This document shows, piece after piece, positions 29,200 through 41,150 of a DNA stretch of 64,000 nt (its first letter is position 1; each line of letters begins with the position of its first letter). Below the pieces are notes generated by a model. It did no database searches and had not been told where the DNA came from. It saw only the letters and a program-made list of their open reading frames with translations. A program made the translations under genes and the position numbers. The DNA is from Datisca glomerata (taxonomy: Eukaryota; Streptophyta; Magnoliopsida; Cucurbitales; Datiscaceae), in assembly GCA_003255025.1 (NCBI GenBank), contig QANY01002203.1, positions 503,316 through 567,315 on the forward strand, read 5' to 3'.

Positions 29200-29998
29200 A
29201 TTGTCTTACACAATGCGAAGAAACTGGATGCATATGGCATGCATGCTTTTCCTCAATGCAAATTTTCGCCAAACGGTGTATGTATCGAACGTCCATGGTA
29301 TATGCAGGAACCTCTTTACTTGAGGTGGAAGCAATGTTATTGTCAAAGTGACTGCTAATACTATTGTATGCTTGACAGAGAGAAAGAACGAGAGGTTCTT
29401 CGTCATGGTCATGTCAAATATCATGGTAAATGGCCCTTCAAGCTTATATATGGAATTTGGGTTTGGATTTCAACAAGCTATAAAATTTAAGCACTTCTAC
29501 GTTTAGATTTGGTTTGATATTACCTTATTATAATTGATTTTTAACATGCTCACTACTCAGCAACATGTTTCCGTAGTTTTGTCTGCTCTCAACCTTGTAA
29601 TGCATTTTCATGGATGGTTATCTTTTTTCATACTTATATATTATAACTTGTCTCTTAAACAAGACAAAAGGTCATATTATGAGTATCCGATGTTGTGGCA
29701 CATCTACGGGATCTTGTTAATGAATTCTTGGTTTTGGAGTGTTGTTATCCATAGTCGGTAAGCTTATGCATTGCCTTCTAGAGTTGTTAATTTTCATCTT
29801 TCAATGAAACAGTGTATACGGTGCCTGCACAATCAACACCCTGCGCATAACTTATTCTATTATCCAACTGCAGGGATGTGGATTTGACAAAAAACTAGAC
29901 TATTCTTCAGTTGTGGCGGTACTTGGGTATTCCCTTATTGTAGTTGTGCTGAGATGTTTTAATGTGAGGGATGAGGCTTCCAGAGTCAGGTTTCTGCT
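29200..29998 (+). pseudogene. PGAP3: Per1/PGAP3-like (GPI-anchor remodelling) gene fragment
   Basis: Three exon-like blocks carry successive parts of the Per1 family, ER/Golgi membrane proteins that remodel lipids of GPI-anchored proteins. Block 1 (29205-~29455) reads CLTQCEETGC, then after a one-base shift near 29255 PQCKFSPNGV, RPWYMQEPLYLRWKQ, CQSDC, TAA at 29356-29358, YYCMLDREKER and KYHGKWPFK. Block 2 (~29561-29759) reads VVLSALNLVMHFHGWLSFF and LWHIYGILLMNSWFW, ending at a GTAAG donor. Block 3 (29874-29998) starts after TGCAG with DVDLTK, shifts frame, then reads DYSSVVAVLGYSL. The C-terminal half and any signal peptide exon were not found. Stop and two frameshifts make it a pseudogene. 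Confidence 0.75.
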
Positions 29999-30104
29999 CC
30001 ACTGCTTACTTTCGTAACCACCCATATCCAAAAGAGAGAGTTCTAATAGAGTGTGTGATTTTTTATTAATAGATTTGCCCTTCCAAATCTGTAGTTTATT
30101 TTCT

Positions 30105-30330
30105 TTGCATTAGGGGCATATGAGTCATTTTGTTCATTAAAAATATTGACCGAATTCAAATCGTAGGATCATTTTGATCTAGGCCATTTATTTAGCTGTG
30201 AGTATTGATTTGAGTCGTTGATTGACTAATATATATACCTCTTCTTCTTTAGTTTTAGGGTTTTTTTCTCATCTCCTCTCCTTCTCCGCTCTTTAGCAGT
30301 GGTGTTATGGCCTAGGGTTTCTTAGTCTTC
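30105..30330 (+). repeat. Direct repeat copy B, promoter/5'-UTR-like
   Basis: Second copy of the segment at 26145..26400, 3.96 kb downstream. It starts about 105 bp after the last Per1-like block. It again ends in ATGGCCTAGGGTTT. The placement suggests a tandem duplication of the locus, but no second Per1-like coding copy was recognised further right. Confidence 0.6.
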
Positions 30331-33300
30331 TATTCTGCTTGTTTTTCGTAGGTGTTGGATGAAGCTTTGGTCTTCCTTTTTTTTGTAAGAGTCTAATTTT
30401 AATATTGTGGTCGGTGATGGAGGTGGGAACGAGTTTGATTCGGCTCATCGAACATGTGAGATTTTGCACCATTTTTTTGTTTATGTCTTTTGAAATTTTG
30501 ATCTTTGGTCTGTCCGACAATGATTAGTTAGGATTATTTTACTTTCTTGATTAGTTAGGATTTTTTCATTTTCTTTGCTTCAATGACTGATGTAGTTTTC
30601 TTGCCGTATTAGGCGGTGAGGTAAAATTGATGATTTTTTGTTTGTTTTATTTGTTTGGCTGGTCTGGGTTGATTTTTGTTTTGTTGGGTAATAGCGAAAT
30701 TAGTTTTGAAGTTTTGTATTGCAGCTGTTGTAGATTAGAACAAAGGTAACTTTAGTTTGATTTGTCTTTTTCATTCTTATCTTATCTTTTGTGTTTTCTC
30801 AATCAAAATAAACGACTGTATATCTGATCAAGTGGTAGTCCATGTGCCTTCACGTTTGTTATTATATCGTGGAAGTGCATGGAGAGAGGATTGAACTGTT
30901 GAGCTTCTGAGCGAGTGGGCACTTCACGTATATTCAGATGTTGAGCTGTATGTCTTCATATTGGCTGTTGCATTTGGTTGTCAGAGGTAATGATGATTGC
31001 TTTATTTGATATTCTCAATCGATCTATATATATATGTGTGTATGCTAATAATGTAGATTGTGTGAATGTCTGTGTTTTTTGTTATGTTTGTTATGTTTTT
31101 GCATCCTGAATAATGTAGGTTCCTGCCATGAAGATGTTATGTTCAGCTTCTGAATTCACGGGCAACCATGTGCGTTTAGATGCTGAATTTGAGTTGCTTG
31201 GCATCGTAGCAGATGGCACTCACGTGCCTTCACGTTGGAGGTGATGATGGTTGCTTTGTCTTATTTGTTCAATTGTTCTATATATAGGTGTGTTGTTTCT
31301 TTCAGAGGTGCTTGGTGTTTGGGTACTTATGGTAGTGATTCTAATGGTAAAGTAGGTCATTCTTCTTCTACTTCTTCTTCTGGTTCTCCTTGTACTTATC
31401 ATTTATGATGATTTTATAGATTATTTTCTTCAATTTCTTTATCTTAATCTACTTTCGTATATTGTCACAGCATCTCAGTAGCATTAACCTTAAGATTTTA
31501 CGGTTGAAAGTTTTGGGTTTTAGGGTTTGTTACTTTGCAAATATTATCTTTTAATAATTTATTCATCTTAATCTCAAGTTAATTTTAACCATATTGATTC
31601 ATCATTCTCGCAAGTTAAATCTTATTTGGTTCAATATATTTAATACATATTCATACTAGTTCCCATGGAGGTTGACACTCAGTTACTATTTATTACTTGT
31701 AAGCTTTTACTTGATATTACCATATCCAAAGTATGTTATATCCAAAACAGAACTTTGTCCTATCATCATAGAAATTTTGGCCAAGAAAAAAGATTCTGAT
31801 GTATTTTACTTACTATGAATCTTACCTCAAGAAAATTTTTTGAGAGAAGCTCCATTATTTTTAAAAACAACGATGGTATTGCCTTTTGAATTATAAAGCT
31901 TACCTTTTGGATTATAAAGCTAAATGATATGAAAAGTTAAATGGCATAACATATGTTTATAATTCTGTGTTTTGAGTCTGAATATATTAAGCCTTGCTTA
32001 TAGGCTATTTGTTTCGTTGTTAGCAGTTGTAATGATATGAAAATAATATTATTGATATCATTCTATTTTAATATTATTAATACCTTTATCCTATTAAACA
32101 ATATTATTACTATCTGGTGAATGGCGAGAGTCAAACCCGCATCTTCACGTTCCTAATCTCTTTCCTTTTTAATCGAAATATTCAAATTAAAGTGTTGAAA
32201 TTATTAGTCATGGTAAGAGACTTTTAACAACAATGATATTTTTGTAGTAATAGAATTGTCAATGTTTTATCCACCCAACTAGGACACTAACAATATTTGG
32301 TCTTTTATATGTTCATAGGATAGGACACTATCAATATTTGGTTTTTTATATGTTCATAGGATAGATAGTTACAGAGGAAGTACTTGAGCAGATAGTTACA
32401 CTTACAACTGTGTTGTCAATTTTTTAATATTGAAATTTGACTATATTGTCTTATTGATTTTATATATTTCTTTTATTTTAAGGAATTTACTGAGCTTTGA
32501 GGTGTTCTATTTGAAGTATAAAGATCTTCTTCCTAATTTAGGATCTCTTAGTTTATTATTTTTTCCTCGTTCGATGCGTAGGATTTTTCTTCAACTATAA
32601 ATCAATGTATGATTTTATGTTCATTTGTTTATGTTTCTAATAATAATTTAATATAATTTTTAATGATGAGTCAAATTTTTACATTGATTTTCAATTTTTA
32701 TATTAGTTTATATTTGCAAAGTTATGAGCAGAGAAATGTTAAATATAATATCATCAGAATACCTGACAATTTAGATAGTTCTTCACCTGGTGAGTCATTT
32801 ACATCAACATGCCCGACAAAACTTGAACAAGATGAAAATGAGAAAAGTATAAAATATAATGAATATGATTATAACCATAGGAGAGTATACTATCTCATAA
32901 TCTTTCTTCTCATCTTTTAAGACTTTCCATATCCCAAATGCCTCACCTGTTGGAATAACAGATGTTTTCCTTTGTCGCAATTCCTTATCCAAAAGCTCTG
33001 TTAACTCTCATTACGTACGTGTTATTCATAGCGTCAGAACATACTTCAAGATTTAAATAATAATTATGAAATATTCGGTGGAACAATTATTGAGGTAGAA
33101 GGTGTGTAGTGAATCTAACGTCAACTCTCACAGTGCAACAATGACCTTTTCCCATTAGAGGAATCAAAGCTAATAAAAAAACGGGCTAAGCATATCTTGA
33201 TTCTACCCATTGATGTTCTCAAGCTTCTCAATTACAGTCATTTTCTCAATCACGTCATTCTTCACCATGGATGAGGTATGCCTATATATTTTATTTTTTC

Positions 33301-33739
33301 AATTAATAATAATAATATATTCAACAGCTTCTCTGCCTTTCCAAAAAAAATCTCATTTATATTGTTTTCATCTTTTATCAGTTTTATATGTGATTGTTAT
33401 ATCTTCTTATAATCTAGGGATAAGAACCTAGTGAACGGTGTGGTGAAATTTGTTTACAAGTTTTTAATATATGGAAATCGCTTAATATTGTCATTATTAG
33501 TCAAGTTGGATTTTATTTTTCCAAAGTTTTTTTTGATAAACTTTGTTGTTCTATGTTTTTGTGTATAAAAGTACGTCTCTTCTTAATATATACCTCAAAT
33601 TTTGAGTGTACCTATCTCTTGTTGAAAGTGATAATGTACTTGTCTTTTTCCATCTCAAAATTGTTTACTGTAAGTTAGAGACAGAAGTAAACTCCATTTC
33701 AGATAAATTCCTCAAAAAATCCTCTCTCTGTCTCAAAAA
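30331..33739. other. Intergenic or intronic AT-rich sequence
   Basis: No gene recognised. About 30820-31040 and 31130-31280 share words (CACGTGCCTTCACGTT, ATGATGGTTGCTTT, TCTATATATA) and look like a diverged local duplication. A CTT-rich microsatellite lies at 31362-31382. Short tandem duplications are listed separately. Confidence 0.45.
32281..32362. repeat. Tandem duplication, two 41-bp units
   Basis: AGGACACTAACAATATTTGG begins at 32281 and a near-identical unit begins at 32322; each ends TTCATAGGAT. Only two to three bases differ. Noncoding. Confidence 0.9.
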
Positions 33740-33895
33740 AAGAAAGAACAAAGCTACAAGTAATTTCAATTGTGAAATTTTTAAAAACCCTTTCTATCAC
33801 TCAACCCTAAGACAAGTAGAACATTATGCCGCTCGAGTAGCTCTTAAAATTCTCTCTACAAGAGACCCTCGAGATCTCTGACTATCAAAGTTCTC
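33740..33895 (+). pseudogene. Possible dsRNA-binding-motif exon fragment (DRB-like)
   Basis: The reading SNFNCEIFKNPFYHSTLRQVEHYAARVALKILSTRDPRDL resembles the second half of a plant dsRNA-binding motif (beta strand, then the helix usually reading LrqAEHsAAkvAL). It is followed by TGA (33879-33881) and an apparent donor CTC|GTAAGT at 33895. The first half of the motif was not found. The call rests on one ~40-residue match, so it is tentative. Confidence 0.35.
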
Positions 33896-34343
33896 GTAAG
33901 TTTTTTCTTTGAAAAATAAAATTAATTCTTGTATTTTTATAGTTACTTCTCTTCTTAATTTAAAATTTCAAATTTGTCAGGATGAAACTAGAGTTTTATA
34001 TTAACTTGTATAATATATGTAAATATTATAAAATATTTATTACTATATATATTTGCGTAATTTGTCAAGAACTATGATGATAATTTTCATCTGCTCCCGG
34101 TATATATGTGTTATTAATGGAGTCGGGACATACTCATGTACATAATTATCTATAAAAAGGTAACCTACCTCACATGCAACATTAATATGCAGTTAGAAAC
34201 GTAAGTATCTACAAACTAAGATTGCATGAAAATTAGGATTGCGTCCTAATTTAAAGATTACTCCAAATGAATGTCTCATTCAATTATAAAAAGATTACAA
34301 TAAGATTATAAAAGAGGATGATGTGAATGAAACAGATAAAAAA

Positions 34344-34833
34344 TGTTAAAAAATAAGGCTTCTAGGGAAAGGTCTAATGTAGGAGCTTGGCTAGCCCTGT
34401 GATAGGCATCATGATTATTCGTCGAAAGTAGCGTTCCATATGAAATTTTCCCATTTACAACAGGCACCGGTCGACTTTAAATCACCATGATGAAGTCTCG
34501 AATCATTCACCAAATGATCATATCCACCACATCCGAAAAGACTAAAGGCAAATTGACATTTAATGCACGTTAGCTCGGTGGACAAAGACATTTAATGCTG
34601 CCCCCAGCTCATCATTTCAATAAAGGCCATCACTTCGCCTGAAGCTTATTTGACACGCATCAAATTCTATCAAATTTTATCAAATTTTCTAAAAACTGTA
34701 TCAAATTTTCTCCAAGATATTGACTTAGGCATCGGAGGCTCTTCGTGTGTACTATGTAGATTTCAGTAGAGAGGATCCCTACATGGAGGAGAGATTGCAT
34801 GCCAGCTCACGGTGGAGATTTTTGGTAACAACA
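34344..34833 (+). repeat. 5' LTR of the Tat-like element
   Basis: Co-linear with 45026..45596, sharing GGAGCT..GCTAG, TTATTCGTCGAAAGTAGC, GCATTTAATGCTGCCCCCAG-type words and the end GGTAACAACA. It lacks two pieces kept by the 3' LTR. One is the segment with TATAAAT, replaced here by an AAATTTTATC-rich run. The other is the segment just before the CTGTGTTGTACAGATTTCAG-like end. The start is approximate. Confidence 0.75.
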
Positions 34834-34899
34834 GTTGTGAAAACGACCGAAATGAGAGACACCGGAAAGTTGGAATTGATAAGAGAATGGCCACGATCG

Positions 34900-36060
34900 A
34901 AAAATTGCTATGGGATGGCCACGGGGTGAACCCATGGAACCATTGGAAACAGTTATTCTCTCACTATAACATTCAGAAAAGACAGTCCAAATTGGGTCGA
35001 TGCTCACCCTAAAGTAAAAAGAGGTACTCATGAGGTTCCTCCGAGACAATAGCGACGTCTTTGCATGGACCCACAAGGACATGCCTGGCATAGACCAACG
35101 CGTTATCTCCCACCACCTTAATGTAGACTTGAAGTTTAAGCTAGTCAGGCATAGAAATAGGAGTGTGAATGTAGAAAGAGACGAAGCCATCATTGCGGAG
35201 GTGGAGAAACTACTCCCCGCCGGATTTATTAGAGAAGTAAAATACCTAGAATGGTTGGCTAACGAGTACTAGTCAAGAAAGTGAATGGCAAGTGGCGAGT
35301 CTACGTAGACTTTATAGATTTAAACAAAGACTATCCTAAAGACAGTTTCCCCCTCCCCCGCATAGACTAGTTGATCGATGCCACGTCAGGACATGATCTA
35401 TTCGGGGATTCCTATTCAGGGGTACAATCAAATTCTGGTGCACCCGCCTGACCATAAGAAAGCTTCCTTCATCTCCAGTCGATGAACTTACTGCTACAGG
35501 ATGACGCCTTTTGGGTTAAAAAACATGGGGGCCAACTATCAAAGACTAGTGAACAAAGTGTTCTCCGTGCAAATATCAAGGAACATGGAGGTGTACGTGG
35601 ATGATATGCTTGTTAAGAGCAAGAGGTCTGCGGACAACATTTCTGACCTCAATGAAACCTTCAACAATTTGAGGAAATACTGGATGAAGTTGAACCCTTC
35701 AAAGTGTGCTTTCAATGTTGGCTCGGGAAAATTTATGGGCTTTATGGTCAACTAAAGAGGGATCGAAGCCAACCATAATAAGATAAAGGCATTACTAAGG
35801 GTGGAGGCCCTGGGAAGCATCAAGGAGGTCCAATCTCTTATGAGGCAGATCGCTGCCTTCAATCGCTTCATCTCCTAGAACACGGATAAATACTTTCCTT
35901 TCTTTAAAACCCTGAAGAAGAACACTTCATTTGAATGGATCGAGGAGTGTCAAGAAGATTTCTTAGCTCTGAAGAGCTACATGAGCTCCTCGCCATTGCT
36001 CTCCAAACCTGTGCTGGAGAGTTGTTGTTCCTATACCTGACGACCTCAGAAACGACTGTC
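34900..36060 (+). pseudogene. Tat-like reverse transcriptase domain, decayed
   Basis: In order and across frames: FLRDNSDVFAWTHKDMPGI (35034..), VNGKWRVYVDFIDLNKDYPKDSFPLP (35281..), MTPFGLKNMGANYQRLVNK (35501..), and VYVDDMLVKS with the catalytic YVDD intact at about 35594-35605. Thumb/connection sequence (FEWIEECQEDFLALK) follows. Several stops (for example at ~35271 and ~35753) and frameshifts inactivate it. Confidence 0.88.
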
Positions 36061-36360
36061 AAGATCGTCTTAGTCTGAATCAGAGATGACTTTATCTAGA
36101 ACCCGATCTACTATGTTAGAAAGTCCATGGTCGGGTGGAGAAACGTTACCCTAAACTAGATAAGATGGCTTTTCCCTGGTCACGCTCATGCAGAAACTTC
36201 ATCCTAACTTCTTGGCCAATTCCATTCTAATTCTTACGAATTCTCCATCATGGTAGGTCCTCTAGAAACTTGAGAACTCGAAACGTATCGTCAAGTGGGC
36301 CATTGAGCTTAGTGAATTTGACCTTCAGTTCATTCCATGAACTCCATCAAGAGGCAGACA

Positions 36361-36754
36361 ATAGCGGATTACATCATGGATATGACGATGGGTCGTGAAG
36401 AGGAAGTAGAGACTGATAGAGCCCCATAAACCCTATATGTGGATGATACCTCCAATAAAATGGGAAGCGGGGCCAGTGTACTACTCGTGGCGCCTGACCA
36501 ATATCGAATCAAGTTTGCCCTACGCTTTGGGTTCAAAGCCTCGAACAACGAAGAAGATTTACAACGACTACCAACTTATTGTCAACCAAAGCAAGGAGGA
36601 ATATCTGGCAAAAGGAGACTATATGACTAAGTGCCTGGTCCAAGTGCAGGCCTTCATCGGAAAGTGTGACTCTTACACGATCCAACAAATTCCCCGATGC
36701 CTAAACACTAACGTAAATGTGTTAGCTAAAATGGCCTCCTCTTACGACACATAG
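36361..36754 (+). pseudogene. Tat-type RNase H domain, decayed
   Basis: Reads as DDTSNKMGSGASVLLVAP and ALRFGFKASNNE, then after a shift DYQLIVNQSKEEYLAKGDYM and IPRCLNTNVNVLAKMAS. The pattern matches the archaeal-type RNase H that Tat elements carry after RT. It ends just before a foreign insertion at 36800. Confidence 0.82.
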
Positions 36755-36799
36755 ATCAGCAGGACTGTCCTTGAGGAATTTCTCCTATGTCCAAGCATC

Positions 36800-38956
36800 T
36801 ATTGGATATAGTGCCCTCAAAGCATATGTTTAGAAATTTTTAATATGAAATTACATTTTTCTAATAATTGTTCTTTTGAATTATTGTTGAATAATTTATA
36901 TATAAATATCTGAAAATTTCATATTCATTAGTGATGCTATAATCTTGTATAAGTACGAGAAGATTAAGATCATAGATAATGAATAAAATAGTCCGCAACA
37001 TATTTGGAATCTTTAATGAATGGTTGCTACTACGATTCACTAAGCATTATGAATGCATGTGATCTAAATCCAGATCATTGATGTGGATAAGTATCTTAAT
37101 GAATGTACTTTATATAATTTAGATTATATAGGACATGACCGATGTTGATCAATATCTTTATTAACTTACTGTTTATCATAAAAATTTAATACACGTCAAA
37201 ACTGATGATCATATGTAGATCACTTTGAATCCTGAGTAGTCATGAACTTCTATGCATGTCTGTTGGATCTTTTGATTCACTCGATAATGTTTGTTTGTAA
37301 AATAGGCCAGCGACTTTTATTTTAAAAATTCAGTGACATGGATGATCGAGAATATGTTCTTACAAGATTTGGAATCCAAGCTTTCCTAATGGATCCTATA
37401 TTGGTTCCCTTAAATATTAATTCTGGAACTGAATGTTTATTAAGCTCAAATTTATAATATGATTATAAATTAACCATTCACTAGTGAATTAATACGCTTA
37501 TAAATTAGCCATTCATGAGGCAATTAGACTGGTAAAATGGTAATCTTGACCAGCTCTAATTTATAAACTAATAATTGGATAGAACTACATGAAGTGATTA
37601 TATCAATGGACTATATGAGAATACTCTGTAAATATATTTTATAATTATTAAGAGTGCAATTCCACATTTATAGTGAAGTAATAATGAAATTAATAACGAA
37701 GATTATTTAATTAAATAATATATTTAATAATTTAATTTATTGGAGCTTAGAATTATGGGTTCATGGTCCCCAAGCCATCTCTGTACTACATAGTCTATGG
37801 TGTGAATATTTCAGGATATGAGAAAATGACTAACTTGCTTTAGAAATTAAATTTCTAGCACAAATATATACTTATGAGATAATTATATGTAATTAATTAA
37901 TTAAGAATTAAATAATTAAATTATTTAATGTAAGTTTTGAAAATTACAATTAAATAATTTTATTGATTAATTTTGTGTTGATCATTAAATGAGATGTAAT
38001 ATTTTATTTATGAAATTAAATAATATTAAATCATTTTAAGATAATGGTTTGATTTGGTTTATGTAATCTGTTAATTAACATATATGATAATTGATTGAGA
38101 GATTGGATAAGTTAATGTTGAATTAACTGAGATCTAGATATCTATTTGATTGAAATAAATAATAAATTAAAAAAGTTTAAATCATAGATTGACATGGACT
38201 ACTGTAGTGTGCCATGTGGCACTACACTAGACACGTGACACACTATAGTGCCTCACAAAACTACAGTGGTGTCGTGAGTCATCAGTGCCGCGAGGCACTG
38301 TGGCTCTTCACGACACATTGTAATGCCGTGTGGCATTGTAGTGTTGCTCAATTACGGTAGGGCCTACTACAATGGTACATTTATAATTAATTTACTAATT
38401 TGTGTAAATCTCTAAAAAAATCTTATGATCATATACCTAGAAGATATATATTGATATTATTCTATTGGCCTCAGTGCTGCAACTGCAAACAGTGTGCAAT
38501 TGTGTGAAGGTTAATAAAAAAGCTCTGTGAGTTTTTCTAATTCTCTTAGACTTTTTATCTCACAATAGTCATTCTCTAAAATCTCTATATCTCATGTGTT
38601 GAGTACATCTAGAGATAAAAAAAATTATTTTTAATTTATTCTATATGCCCACACACGTCCTAGCGTGGTTAAAGATTGACTTGGCAGATCTTGGTGTAGA
38701 TCTCGTAGCATGTTGTTCGTGTAATTACAAGTTCGTTGTTTGCAAGGATGCTTGATAGACTACAAGAAGTATAATTCATATATTTGTATATCTTAGATTT
38801 AATGTATAGATATATAATGGATCTAATCTAAAAAAATATTTTTTAATTAAAAAATTTTCATCTTTGGGATCTCCGACGATCTGATCGTTTATCGTTTCAT
38901 ATTTTTTTCTAAACACCACCATGCCTTCCGCCGTGTGTTGTCGCTAGATTCCAACA
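36800..38956 (+). mobile_element. Solo-LTR-like insertion, 2157 bp, TSD GCATC
   Basis: The segment starts TATTGGATATAG and ends GATTCCAACA, which fits an LTR of the TGTTGGA...TCCAACA kind with G-to-A decay at the second base. It is flanked by GCATC at 36795-36799 and 38957-38961. It has no coding region and no second LTR copy was seen inside, so a solo LTR formed by recombination is the simplest reading. It separates RNase H from integrase of the host element. Confidence 0.75.
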
Positions 38957-38961
38957 GCATC

Positions 38962-39900
38962 AGTGGGAGGAGTTGCTAGAAATTAGCAGTGCAATGGCAG
39001 CTCCATTGTGGATCACTCCCATACTCGAGTATCTACGGAATGGAATGCTACATTTGGATAGGAAAGTTGCGTGAAAGCTCCACCTTAAGTCAGCCAATTA
39101 TGTAATTATTAATGAAACTCTATACAAAAGAGAATTTCCATACCCCTACCTAAGGTGCGTCGTACTCAACGAGGCACTGTACATCATGACAGAGGTTCGC
39201 GAGGGACTTGTGGGGACCACATCGGGGCCCGAGCATTGCACCATAAGACAAAGTGGCAGGGGTATTATTGGCAGACATTGGTCTTAGATACCAATAATTT
39301 TGTGAAAAAGTGCGACAAATGCCAAAGGACCGCAAACATTACACACCAGTCGTCGGAGCCGCTTACCTCCAACATAAGCTCGTGGCTATTCACGCAATAG
39401 GGGTGGACTTAATCGAGGCCCTGCCTATGGGGAAATGCCAAAATAGGTTTGCCATTTTTTCCGTAGATTATTACTTCACCAAATTTGTGGAGGCAAAGCC
39501 TTTGGCCACGATCATGAAGTATAAGACTACGGAGTTCCTATAGAAGAACATGATCTACAGTTTTGGTGTTCCACACACGATCATTACAAATAATGGCAAA
39601 CAATTTGATAATGCTAAGTTCAGATGGATATGTGAACACCTTGGAATCAGACACTTTACCTCATCACCGGCCCACCCACAGTCCAACAGACAAGTAGAGG
39701 CGGTTAATAAAACTATCAAACAAAACATCAAAACCAAGTTGGAAGGATGAAAGGATCGTGGGTTGACGAGCTCCCAAACATGCTATGGGCTTATAGGACC
39801 ACGCGTAGGATGGCGACAAGAGAGACCCCCTACATACTGGCTTTTAACACGGTGGTCGTTATACCGATGGACGATTGAGAAGAGCTACGAGATCAGGCTA
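38962..39900 (+). pseudogene. Tat-like integrase, decayed
   Basis: The HHCC zinc finger region reads GDHIGARALHHKTKWQGYYW and FVKKCDKCQR. The core follows: GVDLIEALPMG with the first Asp, FAIFSVDYYFTKFVEAKPL, a stop at ~39541, FGVPHTIITNNGKQFDNAKF with the second catalytic Asp changed to Asn, and SNRQVEAVNKTIK with the Glu. Frameshifts follow after ~39750. The missing Asp alone would abolish integration. Confidence 0.88.
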
Positions 39901-40204
39901 ACCTAAGAAATGAGGCTCACTAGCTCGCTGCCTCACTGTACTACAATTCCAGGACAAGTGTCTGATGATTCTGCACTGGCAAACTAGTCCTATGAAATAT
40001 CAAAGACGCGGAGATAAGGGTCGTACTTAATAAAGAGGTGGTACGCCCAAACACGTATCGACTACAGGACATGGATGGGCGGGAACTAGTGCATATATGG
40101 AATGCATAACACCTAAAGATCTACTACCAATAGTAAAAAGAAGAGGTGGGGGATTGTATCTCTGTAGGATATCAAATACAAAGGCCATTTTTCTCCAAGG
40201 AATG

Positions 40205-41150
40205 ATCAATGAAGGAAAAAGTGATGTCTGGCGCAGTGCTCTAGCCCACCAGTCAGCATTAAAAAGTGATGTTTGCCGAGCACACTAGCACGTCAGGCGG
40301 GAAATGAGCTCTGGTCAAAGCAGAAATGCCTGACTAGACTCCACAAAATAAAAAGGGATGATTGGGAAGGTGTTCTAGCCTACTAGTCGAGATTAAATAA
40401 AAAGTGATGAATGGTAAGACGTTTTAGCCGGCCACGAGATTAAATAAAAAGTTATGACTCATAAGGCACTTTAACCGGCTAATCAGAATTAAAAAGTGAT
40501 GATTGACGCAGTGCTTTAGTCCGCTAGTCGGGATAAAAAAGTGTCTATCGAGCACACCATCTCATCAGACGGGAAATGAGCTCTAGTCGAAGCAGAAATG
40601 GCTGATTAGACCCCACAAAACAAAAAGTGATGACTAGCAATGTGCTTTAGCCTACCAGTCAGGATTAAACAAACAGTGATGACTGACAAGGTGCTTTAGT
40701 CAGCCAGTCAGAATTTAAAAGTGGTAACTGACGTGGTGCTCTAACACATCAGTTAGGATTAAAAAGTGATGTATTCCATGCACGCCAACTCGTAAGATGA
40801 GAAATGAGCTATGAGAAATGCCTGACTAGACCCCACAAAATAAAAAATGCTGACTAGTAAGATGCTTTATCCTTCCAGTCAGGATTAAATAACAAGTGAT
40901 GACTGCTAAAGTACTTTAGTTGGTAAGTCAAAATTAAAAAGTGATGACTGACGTGGTGCTCTAACCCATCATTCGGGATTAAAAAATGATGTATCCCAAG
41001 CACACTAGCTCGTAAGACGGGAAATGAGCTCTAGTCGCAGTAGAAATGCCTGACTAGACTCTACAAAATAAAAAGTGATGACTTGTACAATGCTCTAGGC
41101 CGTCAATCAGGATAAAAAATGATGTCTGCCGAGCACACCAACTCGTCACA
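40205..41150 (+). repeat. Minisatellite with higher-order units in the Tat-like element
   Basis: A ~60-bp unit built on AAAAAGTGATGACTGAC ... GTGCTTTAG ... CAGTCAGGATT repeats through the region. A longer unit with GGGAAATGAGCTCTAGTC recurs at about 40297, 40570, 40798 and 41020, giving a higher-order period of roughly 220-275 bp. Such arrays between integrase and the 3' LTR are common in Tat/Ogre elements. Units differ by about 10-20%. Confidence 0.85.

Noticed and set aside
32115..32155. tRNA-Gly-like words (TCAAACCCGCATCTTC)
   Set aside because: Resembles the T arm and anticodon stem of trnG in reverse, but there is no acceptor stem or D arm; too short to call.
39150..39750. Minus-strand frames of 60-61 codons
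   Set aside because: Shadows of the integrase domain on the plus strand.
40205..41150. Repeat array considered as CRISPR-like
   Set aside because: Units are imperfect throughout with no constant repeat/variable spacer pattern, and it lies in a plant retrotransposon.
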